Numbered from the stretch's first letter, positions 1-6,067 are shown. The stretch: DNA of 8,928 nucleotides from Saprospiraceae bacterium (GCA_020528935.1 JAJDFU010000282.1:1-8928), one strand, 5' to 3'. The notes: a model not told the origin generated them from the sequence alone. Program-made: numbers and translations.

Positions 1-43
1 CCTGGTCGGGGTCCTGAAGGAGGTCGTTGGTGTCTTCGGCCAT
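1..43 (-). CDS. 5' end of a further gene, truncated by the window edge (tentative)
   Basis: On the minus strand an ATG whose first base is 43 opens a frame that stays open for 14 codons to the window edge, reading MAEDTNDLLQDPDQ. The acidic, polar composition is compatible with a protein N-terminus, but nothing about function can be read from it. It lies 76 bp downstream of the stop of the 362-residue coiled-coil protein on the same strand, so it would be the next gene of that group. The only support is the in-frame ATG, the absence of a stop and the collinear position. Confidence 0.35.
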   Translation of the reverse strand, partial: MAEDTNDLLQDPDQ

Positions 44-119
44 GGGTAGGTTAATGTTCAGATAGAATGATACGAACGGGCGATTTGGTTGGGCCAAGCC
101 GTGATGCCCTGCCGGCGGT

Positions 120-1208
120 TCAGAATTTCTGCCGCTCGACGCCCCGGGCCACCAGGCTATCTCCGCAGAGGATGCTTCCGCCGGCATCGGTCAGGGTGTA
201 GGAAAGGATCCCGCCGCCGAGGTACTTCACACCGGAATGGAAAAAGCTCAGCAGGCCTTTGCGCACCATGGCCTCGCCGCCGGAACTCGCCACTTCTACA
301 TACAGGATCTTTCCGATCCCCAGTTTTTCCATGCGTTCCTGGCGGAGGGCCTGCGTGATCGGCGACTGCGCTTGTCCCTCGGGCACGGCGAGCAGGTTTA
401 CCAGGTATTCCCGGAAGCTGCTCAGCAATTGGGCAGCGGCTTCCCGGAGCGGATTGTTGGGATCCAGGCTCTGTTCCTCCAGCCGGGCGGCCTGTTGATA
501 GGTCTTTTCCAGCGTGTTCAACAGGCCCTTCTGTTCGGTATAGGGTATGCGCAGGTGCTCCTCCAGGTGGATCTGCAGATCGGGGATGCCGGAACGCGAA
601 AGCCGTTCCACGATCTTGGCGAAGAGGGAGAAGACCTGGATCTTGGTGTCCCGGCTGTGGATATCAGTGCTGTAATTAAAGAACTTGAGGATATCGGCAG
701 CAACACTCATAGCGCCGTACACCCCGGTAGCTGCCAGGGAAAAGGGCGCGATGCCGCCGCGGGCCGTTTCGTCGCCTTTGGGCTGGGAAGGGGCGGGCGC
801 CACGCCCCGGGATTGCTCTTCGCTGTCCGCCCGGCCCAGCTGCATGCGCTGCAGCCAGTCTTCCAGCTGGATCTGCAGGAGCTTGTAGCCGGTAAAAGGC
901 TGGAGCAACTGTTTGTCCTGGGTGAGCAGCAGTCGGTCGCCGGGCTCCAGTTGCCCGCGGACCTCTTCGGCCATCTGCCGGGCGGCGTCGAGGAAGGATT
1001 GATAGGCGGTCAATTCCGCAAAGTAGCCGAAGGATTCATCGGTGGTGATGGCATTGGCAATGCCTTCCGACTTGCCGGTGAGCAGCTCCTGTTTTTGTTT
1101 TTCCTTCTCCAGGGCCGCTTTTTCCTTCTCCAGGGCAAAGATCTCTTTTTCGTATTCCAGGCGTTCGCGTTCCTGCTTGAGTTTTTCGGCTTCTTTGTTG
1201 GGGTCCAT
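120..1208 (-). CDS. Uncharacterised protein with N-terminal coiled coil (362 aa)
   Basis: I do not recognise this family. Residues about 3-45 are almost entirely Lys, Glu, Gln, Leu and Arg with KEK and LEKEK repeats, predicting a charged coiled coil. No signal peptide or clear transmembrane helix precedes it, so a cytoplasmic location is likely. Residues 55-125 and 190-290 look like amphipathic alpha-helices, separated by a low-complexity linker around 126-150 rich in Ser, Pro, Gly and Ala. Residues 150-175 are small and hydrophobic and might contact a membrane. The C-terminal 65 residues differ in character: they are rich in Gly and beta-branched residues (ILYVEVASSGGEA, then KYLGGGILSYTLTDAGGS) and suggest a compact beta-containing domain. 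The gene starts 33 bp after the amylase stop on the same strand and is probably co-transcribed with it. An adaptor or scaffold role would only be a guess. It is clearly coding, with normal composition and no better frame. Confidence 0.82.
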   Translation of the reverse strand: MDPNKEAEKLKQERERLEYEKEIFALEKEKAALEKEKQKQELLTGKSEGIANAITTDESFGYFAELTAYQSFLDAARQMAEEVRGQLEPGDRLLLTQDKQLLQPFTGYKLLQIQLEDWLQRMQLGRADSEEQSRGVAPAPSQPKGDETARGGIAPFSLAATGVYGAMSVAADILKFFNYSTDIHSRDTKIQVFSLFAKIVERLSRSGIPDLQIHLEEHLRIPYTEQKGLLNTLEKTYQQAARLEEQSLDPNNPLREAAAQLLSSFREYLVNLLAVPEGQAQSPITQALRQERMEKLGIGKILYVEVASSGGEAMVRKGLLSFFHSGVKYLGGGILSYTLTDAGGSILCGDSLVARGVERQKF

Positions 1209-1241
1209 AGTTCAGCTTTTCGGTTTCCAGATATTCGCGGA

Positions 1242-3722
1242 TCAGTCCCGGATGATGATCTGCTCGCTGCGCATACCCGACGGGCTGGTCAGGCGCACGA
1301 TATACACTCCCGCAGGCAGTGCTGCGGCATTCCACTGGCGAGTGAAGAAACCCGCCGGCTGCCACTCCCGGATCAGTGGCTCCACTTCCCGGCCGGTGGC
1401 GTCGAAAACGGTCAACTGCACCGGACCGGCTTCAGGCAGCACGTACTGAAGCTGGATGAGCCCGGCACCGGGGTTCGGGAAGGCGTGCAGGCGCAATTCC
1501 GACCGGGGCGGGGTGGCGGCCCCGGTGCTCACCAGTTCATCCAGCCGGATCACGTGAAAACCGTACGGGGCCAGGTCGCCGAACCGGATAAGGCGGAAGG
1601 CGTCGATCTCGACCGTCAGGCTGGAATCCCGCAGAAGATCGGTGGCCTCGTACGTGCCGGATGGCAGGGTAGAACTCAGGGTGTAGAGCTGCAGATCCTC
1701 TACTGCCTGATTTTGCAGGTTGAGCACGATGACAAAACGATCCTCGTCCTGCTCCCGCAAAAAGGCGTACACGCCATTGGTAAAGACCGGAGCAATCGGT
1801 TCGTAGTGACCGTGCTGAAGCGCAGGCTCCCGGTTGCGCAGTTGGATGAGTTCGCGGTAGCGGTTCAGGATGGAAGTCGCTGAAGCGGACTGCGTCTCTA
1901 CGTTGTACGTGCTGTGCGTGGAGGGTATAGGAATCCAGGGGGTACCCGTGGTAAATCCCGCCTGGGGACCGTCCGTCCACTGCATGGGCGTGCGAATGTT
2001 GGGGTCGGGCTTGGTGCCGGTCATGCCGATCTCCTCGCCGTAATACATATACGGAATGCCGGGCAGCAGGAGATACATGGACGCCACCAGTTTGGCCCGC
2101 TCCGGATCCTCGCCCAGCACACTCATGATGCGGTTCTGGTCGTGGTTGGCGGCAAATACCCCGTACTGCAAATGGGGATAGATGTCGTACGCTTTTTGCA
2201 TTTCGAAAGCGACCGGCTCAAAAGTGCCGAAACCGGCCGAGCTCAGCAGCCCGCCTGCCAGGTCGAAATCGAAGCAGTAGTCCAGGCGGTCGCCGGTCAC
2301 GTAGGGCAGTATGTTGCTCGAACTGCTCCACACCTCGCCCACTGCAAAGGCGTCGGGCTTCACCGATTTGATGTGGTCGCGCCAATCCTCCAGGAATGCC
2401 AGGGTTTCCGGCTGGTGCTCCTGATCGGGGCCGTTCTCGAACAGGTGCTTGATGGCATCCAGCCTGAAACCGTCCACGCCCACTTCGTCCAGCCAGTACC
2501 CGGCTATGGCAAACATGCTGTCCTGCACCGGCGCATAGCGGTAGTTGAGGTCCGGCATGCCGCTCCAGAATACGCCGTAGTAATACTCGTCGTTGCTGGC
2601 GTGCCACACGTCCTGCCCCCAGGGGCCCTGATAGTCGGGCAGGGTATCCGACCAGACGTAGAAGTTGCGAAAATGGGGGTCGCCCTGTGCGGCCTTGAGG
2701 AACCACGGGTGCTGGGAGGAAGAGTGGTTCATCACGTAGTCGAGGATCACGCGGATGCCGCGCTGATGAGCTGCATCCAGGAAGGCCTTGAAGTCGGCCA
2801 TGGTCCCGTAGTCCGGATTTATGCTGCGATAATCCACCACGTCGTAGCCGTGGTAGGAGGGGGAGGGGTGAATGGGCATGAGCCAGATGCCGGTAATGCC
2901 CAGGTCGTCGGTGGTGGAGGGGTCCCCGTCGTTGAGGTAATCCAGTTGCTGGATGAGGCCCTGAAAGTCGCCTATGCCGTCGCCGTCGCTGTCGTAGAAG
3001 CTGCGCACAAAGATCTCGTAGAACACCCTGCCGTTCCACCAGTGCACATTGTCCCAGTCGCGAGGCTCAACGGTGATGTAGTCGGGCAGGAGCAGAGTGT
3101 CGGCCATACCGTTCCCGCGCACGATCAACTGCACGTCGTACTGGCCGGGCTCCTCGTAAAAGACGGTGGCCAGGTCGTCGGTAAAGCGCTCGGGATCGCC
3201 CCCTTCAAACGTCCATTCCCATTGTTGTACAGGTCCGGTGGACGTGCTTTCAAAGAGGACGATACCTTTCGAAAAGAGGGTGGCATTCGTGACCGTGAAA
3301 CGGGCTTCCAGAGGAGCGTTGGGATCCTCGGGTTCTTCGTCGTTGTACCACACCAGGATCGCGTTGTTGCTGTCTTGGACCGTGTAAACGCGATTGGCGC
3401 CTCCGCCGGGAAACTCCTCGGTGCCATCCCAGAGCCCGTTGATGCGGAATTTATACTGGATCTCCTGGCCCACCACAAATCCGTTGAGGGTCACCTCGTA
3501 GATGCTGTCGGCATTTTGGTCGGCCAGCGGGATCAGCGGATCGCTGCCCCAGCCGTTGAAGCTGCCGGCAACATCTACAAAGTCAGTAGCCGGGTCGAAG
3601 CGTCCCTGATCGATCAGGTAGCTCATATTCACCTGGAAGGTGACCGGCACGGCCTGCAGTGAGGTGCTGGAAAAAACGAAGGCCAGCAGCACGGCCCCCA
3701 AAAAGTAACCAATGCTCTTCAT
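1242..3722 (-). CDS. Secreted multidomain GH13 alpha-amylase-family glycoside hydrolase with T9SS sorting domain
   Basis: Predicted to hydrolyse alpha-1,4-glucans such as starch or glycogen outside the cell. Domains in order: signal peptide (Lys2, hydrophobic 5-19, likely cleavage after LQA at residue 24); starch-binding-like E-set domain, about 26-125, with GSFNGW at 53-58; PKD-like domain, about 138-218; GH13 barrel, about 225-640; C-terminal beta domain to about 730; T9SS sorting domain, about 745-826, with the hallmarks FPNPGAG, FDATGREV, LPAGVYIVRL and a final basic IIIRD. Catalytic motifs are intact: region I DYVMNH (328-333), region II GFRLDA with nucleophile Asp422, region III GEVW with acid/base Glu463, region IV NHD with Asp528. 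Region V reads MPDLN (389-393), as in the neopullulanase-like intermediate group. DSDGDGIGD (244-252) resembles a calcium loop. The sequence LLPGIPYMYYGEEIGM is typical of amylases near subfamily GH13_36. No SusC/SusD genes adjoin it. Exact specificity is uncertain; the family is not. Confidence 0.95.
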   Translation of the reverse strand: MKSIGYFLGAVLLAFVFSSTSLQAVPVTFQVNMSYLIDQGRFDPATDFVDVAGSFNGWGSDPLIPLADQNADSIYEVTLNGFVVGQEIQYKFRINGLWDGTEEFPGGGANRVYTVQDSNNAILVWYNDEEPEDPNAPLEARFTVTNATLFSKGIVLFESTSTGPVQQWEWTFEGGDPERFTDDLATVFYEEPGQYDVQLIVRGNGMADTLLLPDYITVEPRDWDNVHWWNGRVFYEIFVRSFYDSDGDGIGDFQGLIQQLDYLNDGDPSTTDDLGITGIWLMPIHPSPSYHGYDVVDYRSINPDYGTMADFKAFLDAAHQRGIRVILDYVMNHSSSQHPWFLKAAQGDPHFRNFYVWSDTLPDYQGPWGQDVWHASNDEYYYGVFWSGMPDLNYRYAPVQDSMFAIAGYWLDEVGVDGFRLDAIKHLFENGPDQEHQPETLAFLEDWRDHIKSVKPDAFAVGEVWSSSSNILPYVTGDRLDYCFDFDLAGGLLSSAGFGTFEPVAFEMQKAYDIYPHLQYGVFAANHDQNRIMSVLGEDPERAKLVASMYLLLPGIPYMYYGEEIGMTGTKPDPNIRTPMQWTDGPQAGFTTGTPWIPIPSTHSTYNVETQSASATSILNRYRELIQLRNREPALQHGHYEPIAPVFTNGVYAFLREQDEDRFVIVLNLQNQAVEDLQLYTLSSTLPSGTYEATDLLRDSSLTVEIDAFRLIRFGDLAPYGFHVIRLDELVSTGAATPPRSELRLHAFPNPGAGLIQLQYVLPEAGPVQLTVFDATGREVEPLIREWQPAGFFTRQWNAAALPAGVYIVRLTSPSGMRSEQIIIRD

Positions 3723-3821
3723 GGATCGGCGTTTTAGAAGGCGATTTATGCGATTCCGCGCAAAGCACCAATGACAAATGCTATTTTACGGTAATTCAGC
3801 CATATAAGGGCTTGGCGGGAT

Positions 3822-3838
3822 TTCGCTTTCGGAGCGAA
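3822..3838. repeat. Short inverted repeat (6-bp stem, 5-nt loop)
   Basis: TTCGCT and AGCGAA form a perfect 6-bp stem around the loop TTCGG. It lies about 100 bp upstream of the amylase start and just outside the left arm of the 12-bp inverted repeat. No T-tract follows on either strand, so it is not an obvious terminator. It may be part of the amylase leader or of a larger intergenic repeat. Confidence 0.4.
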
Positions 3839-3842
3839 CGCA

Positions 3843-3926
3843 GCCAAATTTTATTCTGAATCAGGCGTCTGGAGGGAGCGTTTACACCGATACGAGACCG
3901 AAGCACCATTGGGGATAAAATTTGGC
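3843..3926. repeat. 84-bp segment bounded by a perfect 12-bp inverted repeat
   Basis: GCCAAATTTTAT at 3843-3854 is the exact reverse complement of ATAAAATTTGGC at 3915-3926, with 60 bp between the arms. Each arm, read outward, contains AAAATTTG, one base off the Bacteroidota -7 consensus TAnnTTTG. The arms point toward the amylase on one side and the lipoprotein on the other. I see no target-site duplication and no coding sequence inside. It could be a pair of divergent promoter-like sites, a long-loop RNA structure or the ends of a tiny non-autonomous element; the sequence does not decide between these. Confidence 0.5.
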
Positions 3927-3988
3927 AAGAGCAGCCCAAAGGGTGAGATCCAAGTAAATTTTTTAACGTAAAATTATTGCATTAAGAC

Positions 3989-4002
3989 TTGACTGTAGTC
4001 AA
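3989..4002. promoter_or_regulatory. Dyad-symmetric possible operator
   Basis: TTGACT, GT, AGTCAA is a perfect 6-bp dyad with a 2-bp centre in the most AT-rich part of the divergent region. The size and symmetry suit a site for a dimeric transcription factor. It lies about 150 bp upstream of the lipoprotein start and about 270 bp upstream of the amylase start. No regulator gene is nearby, so which gene it serves, if any, is unknown. Confidence 0.3.
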
Positions 4003-4087
4003 TTATATCTGCATGTTGAAATCGTTCATAAAACGGTAGTGCGCCCGGTTCTCTCGGTCCTGCCGGCTTCCATCCAGACGGCTTACT

Positions 4088-4121
4088 GCAAAATTTTGCC
4101 AAAGAACTGTCTTCCTTTGGC
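4088..4121. repeat. 12-bp palindrome overlapping a 7-bp stem-loop upstream of the lipoprotein gene
   Basis: GCAAAATTTTGC at 4088-4099 is a perfect palindrome. Overlapping it, GCCAAAG (4098-4104) and CTTTGGC (4115-4121) form a perfect 7-bp stem with a 10-nt loop. TTTTGCCAA occurs at 4094-4102 and again at 4131-4139, just before the lipoprotein start at 4155. The cluster sits where a promoter, operator or 5' leader structure for the lipoprotein gene would be expected. No T-tract follows, so it does not look like a terminator. Confidence 0.4.
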
Positions 4122-4154
4122 TGAACACCCTTTTGCCAATAAAAAAACCAAGCA

Positions 4155-4667
4155 GTGAAAACAATGTTCTTGTGCCTCTGGCTGTGCCTTCTGTTGTGGA
4201 GTTGTCAGGCCCCGAAGCCGGAAGAACCGGCCTGTCCCCAGTCGTTTCAGCCCGCGGCCCGGATCGAGGATTCGGACTGCGACAATCCCTGCACCTTCGG
4301 CTATGCGGGGACGGTCGAATTCCGCAGCGGACTCCTTCTCGTCCATTGCCGGGAGATCGAATCGGGGCTCCGCATGTACCTGCATCGCTTGCCGCAGGGG
4401 GGCGGAGATGCCGCGCCTATCCCGGTTGCGGTCATCGAGGCTCCGGCTTCCCCCGCAGTTCTGTCCGAAGGCTTGTTTTGCCGGCACGATCTTCAATTCG
4501 AAAGTCAGGAGGGCCATATTCCGTTCCGCGATGTGCTCTTTACGGCCGATCCCGAGCGCAATCTTGCCCGGATCTATATGATCCCGGGGCCGGATGTTGC
4601 CGGTCGACTGGCGGATGCCACATTTCGTTGGACCTTATCCACCCGGGAGCCTCTTCCGCTGCAGTAG
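4155..4667 (+). CDS. Small predicted lipoprotein of unknown function (170 aa)
   Basis: No family is recognised. I chose the GTG start at 4155 over the ATG at 4164 because it supplies Lys2, giving the usual positive n-region; the later start leaves none. Residues 4-15 are strongly hydrophobic and end in a lipobox-like LLWSC, with Cys17 as the lipidation site, so lipid anchoring at the cell envelope is predicted. The mature part of about 150 residues begins with a short Pro/Glu linker and contains further cysteines at 27, 42, 46, 65 and 108. It ends with what reads as a beta-rich domain (VEFRSGLLLVHC, DATFRWTLS). It stands alone: divergent from the amylase and convergent with the PII-like gene, 56 bp away. 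That gap contains only a weak TTCGGG/CCCGAA dyad and no clear terminator. The coding call rests on the signal peptide and natural composition. Confidence 0.72.
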   Translation: MKTMFLCLWLCLLLWSCQAPKPEEPACPQSFQPAARIEDSDCDNPCTFGYAGTVEFRSGLLLVHCREIESGLRMYLHRLPQGGGDAAPIPVAVIEAPASPAVLSEGLFCRHDLQFESQEGHIPFRDVLFTADPERNLARIYMIPGPDVAGRLADATFRWTLSTREPLPLQ

Positions 4668-4723
4668 AAATTCGGGTAAAGACGACCAAGCGCGGAAACC
4701 CCGAACCATGCATACGGCAGCAG

Positions 4724-5017
4724 TCAGTGCACCAGCCACTGCACGTCGCTCACCATGCACACGCCCCCGGCATCGGCCAGCAGGGCGCGAATCGGCTCGC
4801 GTATGCGTTCGAACTCGGGCTCGGTACAGCCCACCAGGAAGTACGCATTGCTGAATGCTTCGGTGAGCCCCTCGCCGTCCTGCAGGCCGCGGTCGCCTCG
4901 TCCCCGGGCGCCCTTCCAGTAGGTATAGCCTCCGATCTCGTGTTCGTTGAGGAGGCTCACCAGGCGCCGCACTTCCAGGGTGTTGATCACGATCTCCAGC
5001 TTTTTGTAGGCTTGCAT
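4724..5017 (-). CDS. Small PII-like signalling protein, SbtB type
   Basis: At 97 residues this has the ferredoxin-like pattern of PII-like proteins. The first strand is KKLEIVINT (5-13), followed by helix LEVRRLVSLLNEHEI and the conserved GGYTYWKG (29-36). A Gly/Arg-rich T-loop equivalent follows (37-56, GARGRGDRG), then strand AYFLVGC (58-64), a second helix and a final strand CMVSDVQWLV. Cyanobacterial SbtB proteins share the GYT-then-Gly-rich-loop layout, bind adenine nucleotides including cAMP, and regulate the bicarbonate transporter SbtA. This copy stops right after the last strand, so the CGPxGC C-terminal segment of many SbtB proteins is absent. Its ATG lies 3 bp after the stop of the SbtA-family permease, which strongly suggests that it regulates that permease from the cytoplasm, probably as a trimer. 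The ligand cannot be read from the sequence. Confidence 0.82.
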   Translation of the reverse strand: MQAYKKLEIVINTLEVRRLVSLLNEHEIGGYTYWKGARGRGDRGLQDGEGLTEAFSNAYFLVGCTEPEFERIREPIRALLADAGGVCMVSDVQWLVH

Positions 5018-5020
5018 GCT

Positions 5021-6001
5021 CTAGTTCAGGATTTGATTGAGTAGAAAATAATACAGCGGTATTCCCAGTATAATATTAAACGGAAAAGTGATGGCTAGAG
5101 ACATGGGCACGTACAGGCCGGCATTGGCTTTCGGTATGGAAATGCGCATGGCCGCCGGCACGGCGATGTAAGAGGCGCTGGCACAAAGTACCGTGAGCAG
5201 CAAGGCATCGCCCTTGGACAACTCCAGCAGCCAGGCCAGCCCGATGATGAGGGCGGCGTTGAACAGGGGAATCAGTACAGAGAAGCGCAAGATAAAGCCT
5301 CCCGACCCCCTCAGGGAAGCCAGTCGCTTGCCGGCCAGCAGGCCCATATCCAGCAGGAAAAAAGCCAGCATGCCCTTGAAGATACCGTCGGTGAACGGCA
5401 GCAGGGCATGTACGGATTTGTCAGTGGAAACGATGCCGATGAGGAAACTGCCCAGTATGAGCACCACCGAACCGTTGGTGACGGCTTCGCGCACTATCTG
5501 CCGTACGGAAGGCGAACGGGCGGAGCCACCCGTTTCGTTCCGGTCGTAAAGGTTGAACAACAGCAGCCCGACGATGATGGCCGGCGCCTCCATGAGCGCC
5601 ATGGCCGCCACCATGTAGCCGCCGAAGGGTTCCTGGTTTTCTTCCAGGAAATTGATGGCCGTGATAAAGGTTACGGCACTTATGGAGCCGTAGGTCGCCG
5701 CTATGGCGGCGCTGTCGTAGAGGTTGAGCCGCCGGCGCAGGATGAAAAAGGCGTAGAGCGGTACCAGCAGGGCCATGCCCAGGGCCAGGGCCAGCACCTT
5801 GAAAATATCCATGCTCAGGCCGCTGTGCGCCAGCTCGGCACCTCCCTTCAGCCCGATGCAGAACAACAGGTAGTACGACAGAAAGCGGGAAAGGGCCGTG
5901 GGTATGGCCAGGTCTGAGCGGATCCAAACCGCGAGGAGACCCAGAAAGAAGAACAGAATAACGGGATTGAGCAGATTGCCGATCAGTACGTCTGCACTCA
6001 T
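5021..6001 (-). CDS. SbtA-family (DUF897) membrane permease, possible sodium-dependent bicarbonate transporter
   Basis: A 326-residue, highly hydrophobic protein with about ten predicted membrane segments in two halves. It matches SbtA in order and spacing: CIGLKGGAEL (48-57), TYGSISAVTFITAINFLEE (103-121), MALMEAPAIIVGLLL (134-148), FKGMLAFFLLDMGLLAG (208-224), SASYIAVPAAMRISIP (275-290) and SLAITFPFNIILGIPLYYF (301-319). Cyanobacterial SbtA proteins take up bicarbonate with sodium and are about 370 residues long; this one is shorter mainly because the cytoplasmic loop between the halves (about 152-170) is reduced. From memory, the second-half motif of cyanobacterial SbtA is SSSDISGPP, so the aspartate position is Tyr278 here and the following Ser-Gly is Ala-Val. 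The substrate is therefore uncertain, although annotation pipelines would call it a bicarbonate permease. The downstream PII-like gene is the expected regulatory partner. Start ATG at 6001; no Shine-Dalgarno. Confidence 0.86.
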   Translation of the reverse strand: MSADVLIGNLLNPVILFFFLGLLAVWIRSDLAIPTALSRFLSYYLLFCIGLKGGAELAHSGLSMDIFKVLALALGMALLVPLYAFFILRRRLNLYDSAAIAATYGSISAVTFITAINFLEENQEPFGGYMVAAMALMEAPAIIVGLLLFNLYDRNETGGSARSPSVRQIVREAVTNGSVVLILGSFLIGIVSTDKSVHALLPFTDGIFKGMLAFFLLDMGLLAGKRLASLRGSGGFILRFSVLIPLFNAALIIGLAWLLELSKGDALLLTVLCASASYIAVPAAMRISIPKANAGLYVPMSLAITFPFNIILGIPLYYFLLNQILN

Positions 6002-6044
6002 TTAGCCCGGATTATGCATGAATTTACGCAACTATACCGCTATC

Positions 6045-6067
6045 AGAAAGGATTGGGAACCCTTTCT
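6045..6067. promoter_or_regulatory. Inverted repeat upstream of the permease gene
   Basis: AGAAAGG (6045-6051) and CCTTTCT (6061-6067) form a perfect 7-bp dyad with a 9-nt spacer, about 45-65 bp upstream of the permease start. If the weak -7-like element at 6029-6036 is real, the repeat lies just upstream of it, where an activator or repressor could bind. Whether it acts as DNA or as leader RNA cannot be decided here. Confidence 0.3.

Larger units (their letters stand above)
3723..4154. promoter_or_regulatory. Divergent intergenic region between amylase and lipoprotein genes
   Basis: This 432-bp gap lies between two divergently transcribed genes and must hold the promoter of each. It is clearly AT-richer than the flanking genes, most strongly around 3950-4035. 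I found no perfect Bacteroidota promoter (TTTG, about 20 nt, TAnnTTTG) on either strand. The nearest -7 matches carry one mismatch (3917-3924 and 4112-4119, plus strand; 3845-3852, minus strand), and none has a properly spaced TTTG. The region does hold several dyad symmetries, listed separately: a hairpin at 3822-3838, a 12-bp inverted repeat at 3843-3926, a dyad at 3989-4002, a palindrome at 4088-4099 and a hairpin at 4098-4121. I see no convincing small ORF in it. Confidence 0.6.

Noticed and set aside
237..1883. Long plus-strand open frame of 548 codons antisense to the coiled-coil protein and the amylase C-terminus
   Set aside because: It crosses two well-supported genes and the gap between them, has no recognisable domain, and its Gly/Arg/Val/Phe-rich translation is typical of the antisense of GC-rich coding DNA.
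1914..3662. Long plus-strand open frame of 582 codons antisense to the amylase
   Set aside because: The sense strand encodes all GH13 catalytic motifs, a signal peptide and a sorting domain. The antisense translation is His/Val/Gly-rich with no family features. Its openness follows from codon bias.
3843..3926. Insertion sequence or classic MITE
   Set aside because: There is no transposase, no target-site duplication around the arms, and the arms are only 12 bp. It was kept as an unexplained inverted repeat instead.
4671..4705. TTCGGG/CCCGAA dyad between the convergent lipoprotein and PII-like genes, as a shared terminator
   Set aside because: The stem is only 6 bp with a 23-nt loop and no T-tract on either strand, too weak to call a terminator.
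4133..5044. 303-codon plus-strand frame (TTG start) overlapping the lipoprotein and PII-like genes
   Set aside because: It is out of frame with the lipoprotein signal peptide, runs through the convergent gap and antisense to the PII-like gene, and has Arg/Pro/Gly-rich shadow composition.
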